The notes: a model not told the origin generated them from the letters alone. Shown: positions 26,256 through 35,522, counted from the first letter of the stretch. The stretch: 64,000 nt of DNA from UBA5066 sp048500275 (GCA_048500275.1 JASNYI010000001.1:434001-498000), one strand, 5' to 3'. Made by a program: numbers and translations.

Positions 26256-27887
26256 TCATCGGGGAACGAATCGCCTCAGCACGATCTCGTCCGTCGCCAC
26301 GAGACGCCGCCCGCGCTGGTCGCGGCGCTTCACGGGAATCCTCTTCTCTTCGACGGGGACCTGCTTCTCCTTCATCGCGTCCAGCCAGCGCTGCAGGCCC
26401 GCTTCGTCATACGCGAAGGCCCCCACCCTGTACTCGACGACGAGGAGCGGCCTCGCGGCCGAAACACCCCAGAGGCGCGGGGCCTCGCGGCGCCCGTGCC
26501 TCGGGGAGTACAGGATCTGGTTGGCCCGGTACGTGGCGAACCAGCTCAGGCGGGACCGCAGCCCCGGCTGGAAAGAGACTGCGAGGTCGGACTCGAGACA
26601 GACCGTCTCGGCACCGAGCGCGGCGTCGGCCCAGAACCTTCGCGCGAAGTCTCGGGCCTCCTCGTCCGAAGGGTTCTTGTACGGCCAGGCGAGGTCCCGG
26701 GCCAGGACCGCGAGCCCGATCGCGAAGAGGAACGCGGCCACCGCCCTGCCCCCGGAACTCGCCCGCCCGTCCGGACCCGGGCGGAGGCTCGCGAGGCGCG
26801 CGAGCGCGACCGCGGCCAGGATCGAGGCGAGGGGGACCGCGTAGAGGGAGAACTTCGTGTGACCGCCGAACGGGTACCTGTGGAAAGAGGCGGCGACGAG
26901 GTGGAGCGCGAACGGCACGGTACAGAAGGCGAGGAGGGGACAACGCGAGGACCGCGCCAGCAGCACGGCGCCGGCGAGAACGGCCACGGCGGTGACCACG
27001 CTGGCCCCGGCCGCTCCACCCACCGGGAACGCGAGGAGCGGCCCCGCGAGCGAGACGAGGAGCCAGAGCGGAATCCCGAGGGGGGTCGCGAGAGGCGGAA
27101 ACGCGTCGCGCCAGAACTCCTGCATCCCGGAGAGCGTCGGCGCGGCCGCATCGGCGATGAACGCCTGTAGCGCCACGAAGCTCGCCGCGTGAAGGAGGCC
27201 CGCGGCGAGCCAGGGTGCGCCGGCGGTCCCGCGTCGCCCGGGCCCCGACGAGCCGAGGGCCCGGAAGAGCCCGAGGAGGACGACGCCGCCCCCGACGAAG
27301 ACCGATGGAAAGGAGAGCCACGGGCCGAAGGCGAGGAGCGCGGCCAGGAGGAGCCAGCGGAGGGGCCGCGCCTCCTCGGCGAGTCTCACGGCGGCCAGGA
27401 GGAGGGCGACCGAGACGAGGAGATCCACTCCGTAGGGCTTCGCCTCCGCCGCGTACCGGGAGCACGGATAGGAGACCGCGAAGACCCCCACGGCGAACGT
27501 TGCCTCCCAGCCCGCGAGAACGCGCCGCGCCAGAAGGACGAAGAGAGCGAGGCTCCCGAGAGAGGAGACGAAGGCGACGAGCCGCAGGGACGCCTCGGAG
27601 TACCCCAGCAGCTCCGCCACGGTCTTCTCGACGAGGAGCCAGAGAGGGGGCGCCAGCTGGCCGAAGTCGAGAGGCCCGAGGAGCCCCCGGACGCCCTTCT
27701 CGAAGAGGTTGACGACGAGGAAGGCCTCGTCTTCCCAGAGCGCGAAGTTCAGTCCGTACCGCAGGACGCGGGTCACGACGCCGACGGCGACGAGGGCGAC
27801 GAGCCATCGCCGGGCGGCGCTCTCCGTGGAGCCGGCGACGCCTTCGCGGGAGGCCGGCTCGAGCGGCCCTGTCTCTCTCTCCTTCAC
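26256..27887 (-). CDS. GT39-like polytopic membrane glycosyltransferase
   Basis: 543 residues from GTG 27887. The same frame extends to a GTG at 27977, but a -10-like TACGAT lies just before 27887. There are about ten hydrophobic segments. The first periplasmic loop holds the WEDEAFLVV acidic motif used by GT39/PMT-type enzymes, which transfer sugars from polyprenyl-phosphate donors at the outer face of the inner membrane. Later loops contain SRYAAEAKPYGVD, also typical. The soluble C-terminus is positively charged. The acceptor is unknown; envelope glycan or lipid is likely from the neighbourhood. Confidence 0.78.
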   Translation of the reverse strand: MKERETGPLEPASREGVAGSTESAARRWLVALVAVGVVTRVLRYGLNFALWEDEAFLVVNLFEKGVRGLLGPLDFGQLAPPLWLLVEKTVAELLGYSEASLRLVAFVSSLGSLALFVLLARRVLAGWEATFAVGVFAVSYPCSRYAAEAKPYGVDLLVSVALLLAAVRLAEEARPLRWLLLAALLAFGPWLSFPSVFVGGGVVLLGLFRALGSSGPGRRGTAGAPWLAAGLLHAASFVALQAFIADAAAPTLSGMQEFWRDAFPPLATPLGIPLWLLVSLAGPLLAFPVGGAAGASVVTAVAVLAGAVLLARSSRCPLLAFCTVPFALHLVAASFHRYPFGGHTKFSLYAVPLASILAAVALARLASLRPGPDGRASSGGRAVAAFLFAIGLAVLARDLAWPYKNPSDEEARDFARRFWADAALGAETVCLESDLAVSFQPGLRSRLSWFATYRANQILYSPRHGRREAPRLWGVSAARPLLVVEYRVGAFAYDEAGLQRWLDAMKEKQVPVEEKRIPVKRRDQRGRRLVATDEIVLRRFVPR

Positions 27888-27991
27888 GGAAGACCGGGCG
27901 GATCGTACCGTTCCGCCGGAGAGGGTCCGATTCGAGCGAGGTTCCTCGCCGGCTGCCGTGCGGCCGCCCTCGCCCACGCCCCGGCGATCGC

Positions 27992-28516
27992 TTGACGGAC
28001 CACGGGGCAGAGCGGCATGGTCCCCTCACGGTGGACGAACTCCGGCCTTCCGAGACCCCGAGGGGTTTCGATCCCGCGCGCGCGGCCCACCCGACGCGGG
28101 TGCTTCGCATCGAGGAGGTCGTCGACCTCCTCGAGCTGACGCACGCTCCGGACGTGATTCGGGGGTACCGCGAGAGGATGGACGCGGGAGACCTCTTTCC
28201 GCCGGTCTCGGTCGTGCGGCTCTTCGGACAGTGGCTCGTCGCGGACGGCCACAAGCGCTACGTGGCCTGGGCGGGCCTCGGCAGGAAGGAGATCGTCGTC
28301 GAGGTCTGGCCGCTGGGGCGCTGGCTCGCCGACCAGGCCGGCCAGGCGGCGCGCAATGCGAGGAAGAACGGGAGGATCGTCGCCCGTCTCTTCGTCGACC
28401 CGGGCGAGTCGCTCCGGCTGGCCAGGTCCACGGCAGGACACTGGCGCCGCGTGGCGCATTCCCTGCTGCGGCGTGCGGTCCGGCGCGGCAGAAGGCCCGA
28501 GAGCCTTCCCGCTTGA
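27992..28516 (+). CDS. ParB/sulfiredoxin-like domain protein coupled to an ABC exporter
   Basis: 174 residues from TTG 27992; GTG 28031 is an alternative start. The central part (IEEVVDLLELTHAPDVIRGY, then FPPVSVVRLFGQWLVADGHK followed by RYVAW) matches the ParB N-terminal/Srx fold, including the G-H-K/R 'ADGHKRY' core that binds CTP in ParB proteins. The C-terminus is basic and Arg-rich. No helix-turn-helix of a true chromosome-partition ParB is seen. Its stop overlaps the ABC exporter start (TTGA), so the two products are made together. The role is unknown. Confidence 0.65.
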   Translation: MTDHGAERHGPLTVDELRPSETPRGFDPARAAHPTRVLRIEEVVDLLELTHAPDVIRGYRERMDAGDLFPPVSVVRLFGQWLVADGHKRYVAWAGLGRKEIVVEVWPLGRWLADQAGQAARNARKNGRIVARLFVDPGESLRLARSTAGHWRRVAHSLLRRAVRRGRRPESLPA

Positions 28517-30282
28517 GCGACGGGATCCTGGCCCCGGGTGCCGGACGACGCCTGCTCCTTCGGATCGTGAGGGATGCGGCGATCGAACGCTCCCGCTTCG
28601 CGGGGGCGGCGGCCGCGCTCGCGACGATGGCCGGCGCCCAGCTCCTCCTGACCTGGCTCGTCAAGGAGTGGCTGGAGGGGCCGCTCACGGGAGGTTCGCT
28701 CCTCCCCGTTCGTGCCCTTCTCCTGAAAGCCGCCGGAGCCACCCTCCTCCTCGCGGCGGCCGTCGTCCTCGCGCGCTATCTCGCCGCGAGCGTCAACCAG
28801 CGCCTCCTCGAGCGCCTTCGCGACCGGGCGGCGCGAAGACTCCTTTCGAGTCGCGCCCTGGCGGTGAGGGGCCGTCCGGCCGGCGAGCTCGCCTCGAGGG
28901 TCTTCTCGGACGCCAGCAGCCTCTCGGGGTTCGTCGAGGTCCTGCTGAAACGGCTCGTCGGTGACGGTCTGGACGCCCTGGGTTCGATCGCCGTGGCCTT
29001 CCTCGTCGAGTGGCGCCTCGCGACCGCGGCCGTCGTCCTGGCCCCCCTCCTCGGCCTCCTTCTCGGCCGCCTGGGACGCGTCGTCAGACGAAAAGGGAGC
29101 CTCGCCCAGAGAGAGCTGGGTGAGCTTCATTCCGTCTTCGCCGAGCAGATCTCGGGCCTGACGACGATCCAGGGCTACGACGCCGCCGGGCGCGAGGCGG
29201 ATCGATTCGCGGCGTCGAACGCGAGCTATCGCAGGAGAGTTCTCGCCGCCGAGCTCTGGTCCGCGGCGGTACTGGCCTCGATCTTCCTCGTGACGGGCCT
29301 CGGCTTTCTCGGTGCGATCGGCTGGGGAAGCCGCCTCGCGCTGGCGAGCGAGCTGACACCGGCCGGCCTCCTGGCGTTCTGCCTCTTCGCGGCGAGGACG
29401 GTGGAGCCCCTCCGGCGTCTCGCCGACGTCCACGCGATGCTCCAGCGGACCCTCGCCGCGGCCGCGCGAGTCTACGAGGTGATCGACTTCGGCTTCCTCG
29501 AGCGGCAGGGCGGGACGCCTCTCCCGCGACCCGTGCGGGGAGACCTCTCTCTCGAGGGCGTCCGTTTCCGCCACGATCCGTCGCGTCCCCTCCTGGAAGG
29601 AGTCGACCTCCGGGTCGCACCGGGGGAGACGGTCGCGGTCGTCGCGGCCAGCGGCGGAGGGAAGAGCACGCTCGCGGCGATCCTCGCGGGGTTCCTCCCG
29701 CCGGACGCAGGCAGGCTCTCGCTCGACGGCGTGGACCTTCGGGAAGCGGACCTTCGCGACCTGAGGCACGCCGTGAGGCTCGTCGAGCAGGAGCCGTTCC
29801 TCTTCCGGGGATCGCTCGCTCAGAACGTCCTCTTCGGCCGCCCGGAGGCCTCGCGCGACGAGGTCGTCGAGGCGCTGGGGCTCTGCGGCCTCGCGGGCCT
29901 CGTCGCCGCGATTCCCGGCGGGATCGACGGCTCTCTCCTCGAGTCCGGGAGGAACCTCTCGGGAGGCCAGAAGCAGAGGATCGCCCTCGCGCGGGCCGTC
30001 CTCACCGACCCGCCGGTCCTCGTCCTCGACGAGGCGACGAGCGCGCTCGACAGCGAGACGGAGGGGAGGCTCCTCGACGACCTCGGCCCGTGGCTCGCGC
30101 GCCGGACGGTGATCGTGATGGCGCACCGCCTCTCGACGGTGGCCCGGTACCCGCGGGTGATCGTCCTCGTCGACGGGCGCGTCGAGGGAGACGGACCGGC
30201 GTCCCGGCTCCTCGACACCTGCCCCCCGTTCCGGGCTCTCTTCGCGGGTCAGGTCGAGCCCGTCCCGAACGCCGCGACGTGA
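28513..30282 (+). CDS. MsbA-like ABC exporter (fused membrane and ATPase domains)
   Basis: 589 residues from TTG 28513. The first ~320 residues form an ABC exporter membrane domain with about six helices (AALATMAGAQLLLTWLVKEW; LGFLGAIGWGSRLALAS). The ATPase domain follows: Walker A AASGGGKST, Q-loop VEQEPFLF, signature NLSGGQKQRIALARA, Walker B VLVLDEATSALDSETE and H-loop MAHRLSTVA. Position among lpxA, waaA and other lipopolysaccharide genes suggests lipid A flipping as in MsbA, but other lipids or peptides are possible. It is translationally coupled to the ParB-like protein. Confidence 0.87.
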   Translation: MSDGILAPGAGRRLLLRIVRDAAIERSRFAGAAAALATMAGAQLLLTWLVKEWLEGPLTGGSLLPVRALLLKAAGATLLLAAAVVLARYLAASVNQRLLERLRDRAARRLLSSRALAVRGRPAGELASRVFSDASSLSGFVEVLLKRLVGDGLDALGSIAVAFLVEWRLATAAVVLAPLLGLLLGRLGRVVRRKGSLAQRELGELHSVFAEQISGLTTIQGYDAAGREADRFAASNASYRRRVLAAELWSAAVLASIFLVTGLGFLGAIGWGSRLALASELTPAGLLAFCLFAARTVEPLRRLADVHAMLQRTLAAAARVYEVIDFGFLERQGGTPLPRPVRGDLSLEGVRFRHDPSRPLLEGVDLRVAPGETVAVVAASGGGKSTLAAILAGFLPPDAGRLSLDGVDLREADLRDLRHAVRLVEQEPFLFRGSLAQNVLFGRPEASRDEVVEALGLCGLAGLVAAIPGGIDGSLLESGRNLSGGQKQRIALARAVLTDPPVLVLDEATSALDSETEGRLLDDLGPWLARRTVIVMAHRLSTVARYPRVIVLVDGRVEGDGPASRLLDTCPPFRALFAGQVEPVPNAAT

Positions 30283-30346
30283 AGCCGGGCAGGGAGGTAC
30301 CTGCGATTCCAGGCCGGTCCCGCGCGAGGATCCCCGGATCGGGTAA

Positions 30347-31636
30347 CTAGCGCGCGGCCAGCAGGCCGAGGACTCTCGTCGCCGTCCGCGCGGCGGCCCC
30401 GCGCAGCTCACCGAGCGCGCGACGCCCCGCCTCGCCCCGGCGACGGCGCTCGCCCGGGTCCGTGAGGAGCCGCGCGAGGGCCTCCGCCAGCCCTTCGACG
30501 GCCCTGTGCCCCGCCACGTCGACGAGCGCCCCCGCGGACCGGAGGGCGTCGGCCAGGTCGCGTACGCCGTCGAGCGAGGGCCCGGCCAGGAGCGGGACAC
30601 CCTCCTCCGCCGCAGCGACGGGGCTGTGCCCGCCGACCGGAGCGAGCGTCCCGCCGAGAAACCCGGCCGAGGCGAACGGCCAGAGCGAGGAGAGAAGCCC
30701 GAAGGTGTCGACGACGAGGATCGAGGCGGGGCCCGGGGGTCCCGAGAGCCTGCGGGTCTCGAAGCCGGCGCGCCGGGCGAGGCGCTCGATCTCGCCCCCC
30801 CTCGCGACGCGCCGGGGCGCAAGCGCGAGACGCATCTCGACGCCCTTCCCGCGCAGCCGCGACACCGCCGCCAGGAGGAGCTCCTCCTCGGGAGCGTGCG
30901 TGCTGGCCGCGACGAGGAGAGGAGGGCCGCTCCCGAGACGGGTCGCCCACCCGGTCGGCAGCGCCGCGCCCGGCGTCGGGGCGTCGAGCTTCAGGTCGCC
31001 GGTCACCTCGACGCGGGAAGGGCTCGCGCCGATCGCGAGGAACCGCTCGCGATCCTCCTCCGTCCTGGCGCCGATCCACGAGACCGCGTCGACGACGGGA
31101 CGGAAGAACCGGCCCGCCCGCGCGTAGCGCCGCGCCTCGCCCGGCCGGAGCCGGCCGCTCGCGACGGCGACCGGAATGCCGAGCGACCGGGCGCCCAGGA
31201 AGAGCCCGGGCCAGAGCTCGGCCTCGACGGTCACCACCGCCGATGGAGCGAGGCGCGAGAGCCAGCGCCGCACCGTCGCCGGCCGGTCCCACGGCAGAAA
31301 GGAGACCGCCTCGACCGCACGGCACGCCTCGCGAGCCCGCTCGGCCACGATCCGCCCCTCGCTCGTCCCGGTCGTCAGCAGCAGCTTCACTCCGGCCGTC
31401 CGTTCGATCTCCAGCGCGAGGGCCGACGCGGCGGTCATTTCTCCGGCCGAGACGCCGTGGAGGAGGAGCCGCCCCGGACCGCACGGCGGCGGTGCCGTGC
31501 CGAGGCGTTCCGCCCGCTCGGAGGCCCCGGCGCCGCGCAGGAGCGCGATCCGCGCCAGGGCGACCGCCGCCCCGGCTGCCGCCCCGTACGCTCCGAGGAC
31601 GAAGCGGTGGCACCGGGAGGGGCCGGGCCCGTTCAC
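30347..31636 (-). CDS. waaA: 3-deoxy-D-manno-octulosonic acid (Kdo) transferase WaaA
   Basis: 429 residues from GTG 31636, overlapping the upstream gene's stop (GTGA). Family motifs include LLLHGVSAGEMTAASALALE, LLLTTGTSEGRIVAE, TVEAELWPGLFLGARSLGIP, GDLKLDAPTP, VAASTHAPEEELLLAAVSRL, LSSLWPFASAGFLGGTLAPV and GGHSPVAAAEEGVP. Kdo is transferred from CMP-Kdo to the lipid A precursor on the cytoplasmic face of the inner membrane. It is last in a three-gene minus-strand operon with a DPM1-like GT2 and an ArnT-like protein. Confidence 0.94.
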   Translation of the reverse strand: MNGPGPSRCHRFVLGAYGAAAGAAVALARIALLRGAGASERAERLGTAPPPCGPGRLLLHGVSAGEMTAASALALEIERTAGVKLLLTTGTSEGRIVAERAREACRAVEAVSFLPWDRPATVRRWLSRLAPSAVVTVEAELWPGLFLGARSLGIPVAVASGRLRPGEARRYARAGRFFRPVVDAVSWIGARTEEDRERFLAIGASPSRVEVTGDLKLDAPTPGAALPTGWATRLGSGPPLLVAASTHAPEEELLLAAVSRLRGKGVEMRLALAPRRVARGGEIERLARRAGFETRRLSGPPGPASILVVDTFGLLSSLWPFASAGFLGGTLAPVGGHSPVAAAEEGVPLLAGPSLDGVRDLADALRSAGALVDVAGHRAVEGLAEALARLLTDPGERRRRGEAGRRALGELRGAAARTATRVLGLLAAR

Positions 31637-32373
31637 GGTCGGTCCCACGGAATGCGGAAGACCTCCGGGTGGCGGCGTCTCCGGGCCATCCAGCGCACCG
31701 TCAGAAGGTCGGCGAAGCCGGAGAAGCCCCTGTCGACGAGGCCGTAGTGGCTCTTCCCCGCACGCCTCTCCCGGTGTGAAACCGGCACCTCGACGACCCG
31801 CGCGCCGAGCTCGCGGGCGAGATACGGCAGGAAGCGGTGCATCCCCTCGAGATCCAGCGGCAGGGCGCGCGCGACCGGAGCCCTCATCGCGCGCAGGCCG
31901 CACCCCGTGTCCCTCGTGCCGTCGCCGAGGACGAACCGCCGCGCCAGTCGTCCCACCCGGGCCGCCGCTTCGCGCACGGCCCCGTCGGCGCGGCGGACCC
32001 TCCTGCCCTGGACGAAGTCCGCTTCTCCCCGGCCGAGAAGGTCGAGCATCGCGGGGAGGTCGGCAGGGTCGTCCTGGAGGTCCGCGTCCATCGTCGCCAC
32101 GACGTCGGCGCGCGCCGCGAGGATCCCGGCTCGCAGCGCCGCCGACTTGCCCGACGCGTTGCCGAGACGAAGCGGCCTCATCCAGGGCCGTGAAGCCGCC
32201 AGGAACGCGAGGCCCTCGGCCGTGCGGTCCCGGGAGCCGTCGTCCACGACGACGAGCTCGAACGCCACCCCGCCCGCGTCCAGAGCCACCTCGACCTCGT
32301 GGACGAGCGGGCCCACGTTCTCCTCCTCGTCCCGCGCCGGGACGACGAGAGTCACCGCGGGGGCTTCGTCCAT
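31633..32373 (-). CDS. DPM1/ArnC-like GT2 glycosyltransferase
   Basis: 246 residues from ATG 32373. Motifs are VTLVVPARDEEENVGPLVHE, VVVDDGSRDRTAEGL, VATMDADLQDDPADLPAMLD (donor/metal site) and HRERRAGKSHYGLVDRGFSG. This is the soluble subclass that makes polyprenyl-phosphate sugars. It overlaps the ArnT-like gene upstream by 22 bases and probably supplies its lipid-linked sugar donor. Confidence 0.88.
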   Translation of the reverse strand: MDEAPAVTLVVPARDEEENVGPLVHEVEVALDAGGVAFELVVVDDGSRDRTAEGLAFLAASRPWMRPLRLGNASGKSAALRAGILAARADVVATMDADLQDDPADLPAMLDLLGRGEADFVQGRRVRRADGAVREAAARVGRLARRFVLGDGTRDTGCGLRAMRAPVARALPLDLEGMHRFLPYLARELGARVVEVPVSHRERRAGKSHYGLVDRGFSGFADLLTVRWMARRRRHPEVFRIPWDRP

Positions 32374-34010
32374 GGTCCACCTCGCGCGAGGGCCACGAGC
32401 TCGACGGGCGCCCCTTTCGAGACGTTCATCCCTCCCTGCCACGCCACCGGGACGAGGGGCAGCAGTCCCTCGCGCGCCACGAGGCGCTCGAGCCCGGCAC
32501 GCGTCGTGACGAGGAGGCCCGGGCCCGCGCGGCGCGACCAGCGGGCTGCGTCCGCCTCGCTCGCGAGGCGCTCGACGGGCCCCGGTCCGAAGTGGACGAA
32601 GACGCTCGGCTCCTCGAACCCGAGGGCCGCTGCGGGAGCGTCGCCCACGGCGCGCCGTGCCTGGGCGGCGAGGCGGGGGACCGGCTTCCACGCCTCGATC
32701 GCGGGAAGACCGAGACCCACCGTCGCGGCGAGCGCGACGGCGGTCCCCGCGAGGAGCGCCGCGGCGGCGGCACGCGTGCGCCCCGACCGGAGGAACGCCG
32801 CGGCCACGACGGTCTCCGCCGAGATGGCAACGAAGGCCACGGCCGCCGGAGCGCGAAACGCCTCGAGCGGGGAGATGGCCACGATGAAACCGAGGGCCGC
32901 GAGAGCGACGACGACGACCGGGGCGAGCAGGAGCCCGCCGGCGACGAGGCCGCGCCGTTCGCCCGACTCCGCGGCCTCGGCCGCGAGGAGGGCGAGGGCC
33001 GGGAACGCCGGGAGGAGGTAGTGCGGGAGCTTGGTGGCGACGACGGTGAAGAGGAAGAACGGCGCGAGGGCGCTACCGAGGAGGATCGCCCGGGCCCCGG
33101 GCGCCAGGACGCCACCCGACCGGACGCGCATCCAGGCGGAGGGAAGCAGCAGAGTGAAGGGAGAGAAGCCGACGAGGAGGACGACGCCGTAGTAGAGAGG
33201 TCCCACGAGGAGCCCGCTCCCGTGCCCTTCCATCGGAGCGAGCGACCGGCCGATCACGTGGGTGCCGATCGCCGCCGAGAGGAGGCGGCCGTTCGTCGCG
33301 GCGTCGGCGAGGAGGCCCCAGCCCAGGACTGGCAGGAGGCCGAGGAGCGAGGAGACCGAGAGGAGGCCGGCGAGGCGCCGCCTCTCGGGGAAGGCGGCTG
33401 GCGAAAAGAGGAGAGCGCCCCCGAGACCGAGGAGGGGCAGGGCGAGCGCCACGGGCCCCTTCGCGAGCTGTGCGACCGCCGAGGCGACCGCACCGAGGAC
33501 GAAGTGGCGGGCCCTGACGCCGCCGGCGGCGGCGTCGGCGAAGACGGCGAGAACTCCGGTGAGCCCTGCCAGGAGGACGGCGTCGGCCGTCGCGGCGGCC
33601 CCTTCGAGGAGGGCGAGGGGCGACAGGGCGAGGAGCGCCGCTCCGAGGAGCGCGGCCATCTCGCCCGCGAGGCGCCGGCCCGCGGCGAAGGTCAGGAGGA
33701 CGGAAGCCCCGTGCGCCAGCGCGGACCAGAGGCGGAAGGCCGTCTCCGTGGGTCCGAGGACGCTCGCGGAAAGCGCCATGAGCCACGGGAGGAGGGGCGG
33801 CTTGTGCGGCCTCGGCTCGCCGGCGAACGTCGGGACGAGGAAGTCGCCCGACGAGAGCATCTCGACCGCCGAACGCGCGAAGCGGGACTCGTCCCGGTCC
33901 CAGAGCGTCGTCCGCGGCGCGAGCAGGAGGAGCGCCGTCACGACGACCACCGCGAGGGCAACCGCGGCGCGGGACGAGCGCGGGTCCGGCACGGTCAGGT
34001 GAGCTTTCAT
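32352..34010 (-). CDS. ArnT-like GT39/GT83 membrane glycosyltransferase
   Basis: 552 residues with about 11 hydrophobic segments. The N-terminal periplasmic loop has LWDRDESRFARSAVEMLSSG, DFLVPTFAGEPRPHKPPLLP and WLMAL, diagnostic of the ArnT/PMT family, which adds a sugar from a polyprenyl-phosphate carrier to lipid A or to proteins. The C-terminal ~100 residues are soluble. Being in an operon with a DPM1-like enzyme and waaA, modification of the lipid A or Kdo core is the most natural role; the sugar is unknown. Confidence 0.87.
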   Translation of the reverse strand: MKAHLTVPDPRSSRAAVALAVVVVTALLLLAPRTTLWDRDESRFARSAVEMLSSGDFLVPTFAGEPRPHKPPLLPWLMALSASVLGPTETAFRLWSALAHGASVLLTFAAGRRLAGEMAALLGAALLALSPLALLEGAAATADAVLLAGLTGVLAVFADAAAGGVRARHFVLGAVASAVAQLAKGPVALALPLLGLGGALLFSPAAFPERRRLAGLLSVSSLLGLLPVLGWGLLADAATNGRLLSAAIGTHVIGRSLAPMEGHGSGLLVGPLYYGVVLLVGFSPFTLLLPSAWMRVRSGGVLAPGARAILLGSALAPFFLFTVVATKLPHYLLPAFPALALLAAEAAESGERRGLVAGGLLLAPVVVVALAALGFIVAISPLEAFRAPAAVAFVAISAETVVAAAFLRSGRTRAAAAALLAGTAVALAATVGLGLPAIEAWKPVPRLAAQARRAVGDAPAAALGFEEPSVFVHFGPGPVERLASEADAARWSRRAGPGLLVTTRAGLERLVAREGLLPLVPVAWQGGMNVSKGAPVELVALARGGPWTKPPR

Positions 34011-34107
34011 CGGGCGGCGGCCGAGTCTAGCGAAAGTGTGACGGCGCCCCCTCCGCTCCGACCGTCTCCGGCCGCCGAGGGGGTTTCTCTCCGTCCGGGG
34101 GCCTTGC

Positions 34108-34113
34108 TACACT
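34108..34113 (+). promoter_or_regulatory. Candidate extended -10 promoter (TGCTACACT) of the lipid A operon
   Basis: TACACT with an upstream TG forms an extended -10 at 34105-34113 in a gap that is otherwise free of coding. The first downstream gene starts at 34154 with a clear GGAGGG ribosome site. No strong -35 is visible. Confidence 0.45.
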
Positions 34114-34153
34114 CTGCACGCTCCCAATCGTTTCCGGACTTCGGAGGGCTTCC

Positions 34154-35026
34154 ATGAGCCGAATCGTGTCGCGCTTCGCCGTCATCGCCGCGCTCGCGTA
34201 CCTCCTCTCGGCGAGCGCCTTGCTGGCCCAGCCCACACCGACGCCCATGCCGGGGCCGTCCGCCGGGCCGGGTCCGTGGAGTGCCAGCCACCCGATCTGG
34301 TTCGACATGAACGGGGACGGCACGCCGCAGGCGGGCGAGCTGATGGGCTACCCGCAGCAGCAGACGACGGACTGCACGCAGGTCGTCGGTCTCCCCTCCG
34401 GCATCCCCGGGACCGGAACGGAGACTCCGTGCATGTTCGTCTACGAGGACGACGGCATCGGCGGGTCGCGCACGAGGCCGGACGGCACGACGCAGTCGCT
34501 CACCTCGAACGCGGCGGGGACGCTCTTCACGTTCACCCAGGAGCCCTACCTCCCGCCCGCGGCGACCTCCGGCATGCGCGCCCTCGCCGCCCAGGCGAGC
34601 GGGACCGGCCAGCTCCTCGACCAGAACGGCGACGGAATCTACGAAGCGATGCAGGTCGAGGGAACCGGCGTCCCCCAGACCCGGATGAGCCTCGTCCCGA
34701 GGGACGCGACGGGAGACGGACGCCCCGACTACATCACCGTGCCGTGGACGACGAGCGGCGCCGGCCTACTCGGTGTCACCACCGCGACGACTCCGCAGAT
34801 CTACTTCCCCCTGACGGACACCAACCAGGACGGGTGGCCCGACACCATTACCGTCCAGGTTGCGGGCGGCGGGATCTCGACGACGACCGGCCCCCCCCTC
34901 TCGGGGGCCGCGCTGGCGAACGGCGCCGTGATTCCGTCGGCGTCGACTTTCGGCCTCTTCGTCTTCGCGGCCGCGGTGATCGCTCTCGGCGTGAAGCTTC
35001 TTCGCGGGACCGTCGCCGCCGGCTGA
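34154..35026 (+). CDS. Secreted protein with calcium-type DxNxDG motifs and a C-terminal sorting-like tail
   Basis: 290 residues with a signal peptide (RFAVIAALAYLLSASALLAQ). Four aspartate-rich loops occur: DMNGDGTPQAGE (residue 51), DQNGDGIYEA (156), DATGDGRPDY (184) and DTNQDGWPDT (222), as in EF-hand-like or dockerin-like calcium sites. The tail is IPSASTFGLFVFAAAVIALG then a basic KLLRG, which resembles the IPTL/PEP-CTERM class: short motif, one hydrophobic helix, basic end. It is 10 bases upstream of the FabZ-like gene and may be cotranscribed with the lipid A operon. The function is not known. Confidence 0.75.
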   Translation: MSRIVSRFAVIAALAYLLSASALLAQPTPTPMPGPSAGPGPWSASHPIWFDMNGDGTPQAGELMGYPQQQTTDCTQVVGLPSGIPGTGTETPCMFVYEDDGIGGSRTRPDGTTQSLTSNAAGTLFTFTQEPYLPPAATSGMRALAAQASGTGQLLDQNGDGIYEAMQVEGTGVPQTRMSLVPRDATGDGRPDYITVPWTTSGAGLLGVTTATTPQIYFPLTDTNQDGWPDTITVQVAGGGISTTTGPPLSGAALANGAVIPSASTFGLFVFAAAVIALGVKLLRGTVAAG

Positions 35027-35036
35027 GGCTCCTCCG

Positions 35037-35522
35037 GTGCAGCGGTTCGTCCTCGTCGACCGGTTCCTCTCGGTCGAGCCGGGGCGAGGTGCGACGGCTC
35101 TGAAGACCTTCTGCCTCGAGGATCCCGTGTTCGCTGATCACTTCCCCGGCCTCCCGGTCGTCCCGGGAGTCCTCCTGACGGAGGCGATGGGGCAGACGGC
35201 CGGGTGGGCCCTGGCCCTCCGGCTCGGCCCGGACCGGTTCCCGCTCCTGATGATGGTCGAGAAGGCCAAGTTCCGGCGCCTCGTGAGGCCGGGCGAGGAG
35301 ATCCGGCTCGAGGCCGAGCTGGAAGACTCCCGCGGAAGGACCTGGACCGCCCGGACCCGCGCCTCCGTCGGCGGAGAGCGCGCCGCCGAGGCGAGGCTCG
35401 TCTTTCACGCCGTCGCCCGGCCCCCGGGTTCCTCCGGGTTCGACGAGTGGAGGACGCGGGTCCTTCGCGACACGGGCCTGGGGCGGCTCCTCGAGGGCGC
35501 CTTATCCTCCGGTACGGAATGA
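35037..35522 (+). CDS. FabZ-like 3-hydroxyacyl-ACP dehydratase (hotdog fold)
   Basis: 161 residues from GTG 35037. The catalytic signature ADHFPGLPVVPGVLLTEAMG contains the FabZ-type His35 and Glu49 at their normal spacing. FabZ removes water from 3-hydroxyacyl-ACP to give trans-2-enoyl-ACP. It is the first lipid gene of a run that includes lpxB, lpxD, two ketosynthase-like genes, an ACP and an enoyl reductase, so it probably supplies the dehydration step of a dedicated chain-elongation cycle. A related thioesterase-like hotdog function cannot be excluded. Confidence 0.82.
   Translation: MQRFVLVDRFLSVEPGRGATALKTFCLEDPVFADHFPGLPVVPGVLLTEAMGQTAGWALALRLGPDRFPLLMMVEKAKFRRLVRPGEEIRLEAELEDSRGRTWTARTRASVGGERAAEARLVFHAVARPPGSSGFDEWRTRVLRDTGLGRLLEGALSSGTE

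Noticed and set aside
28258..30822. 854-codon minus-strand frame overlapping the ABC exporter
   Set aside because: It runs opposite a clear ABC transporter with all ATPase motifs, and the translation is low-complexity and charge-rich with no recognisable domain.
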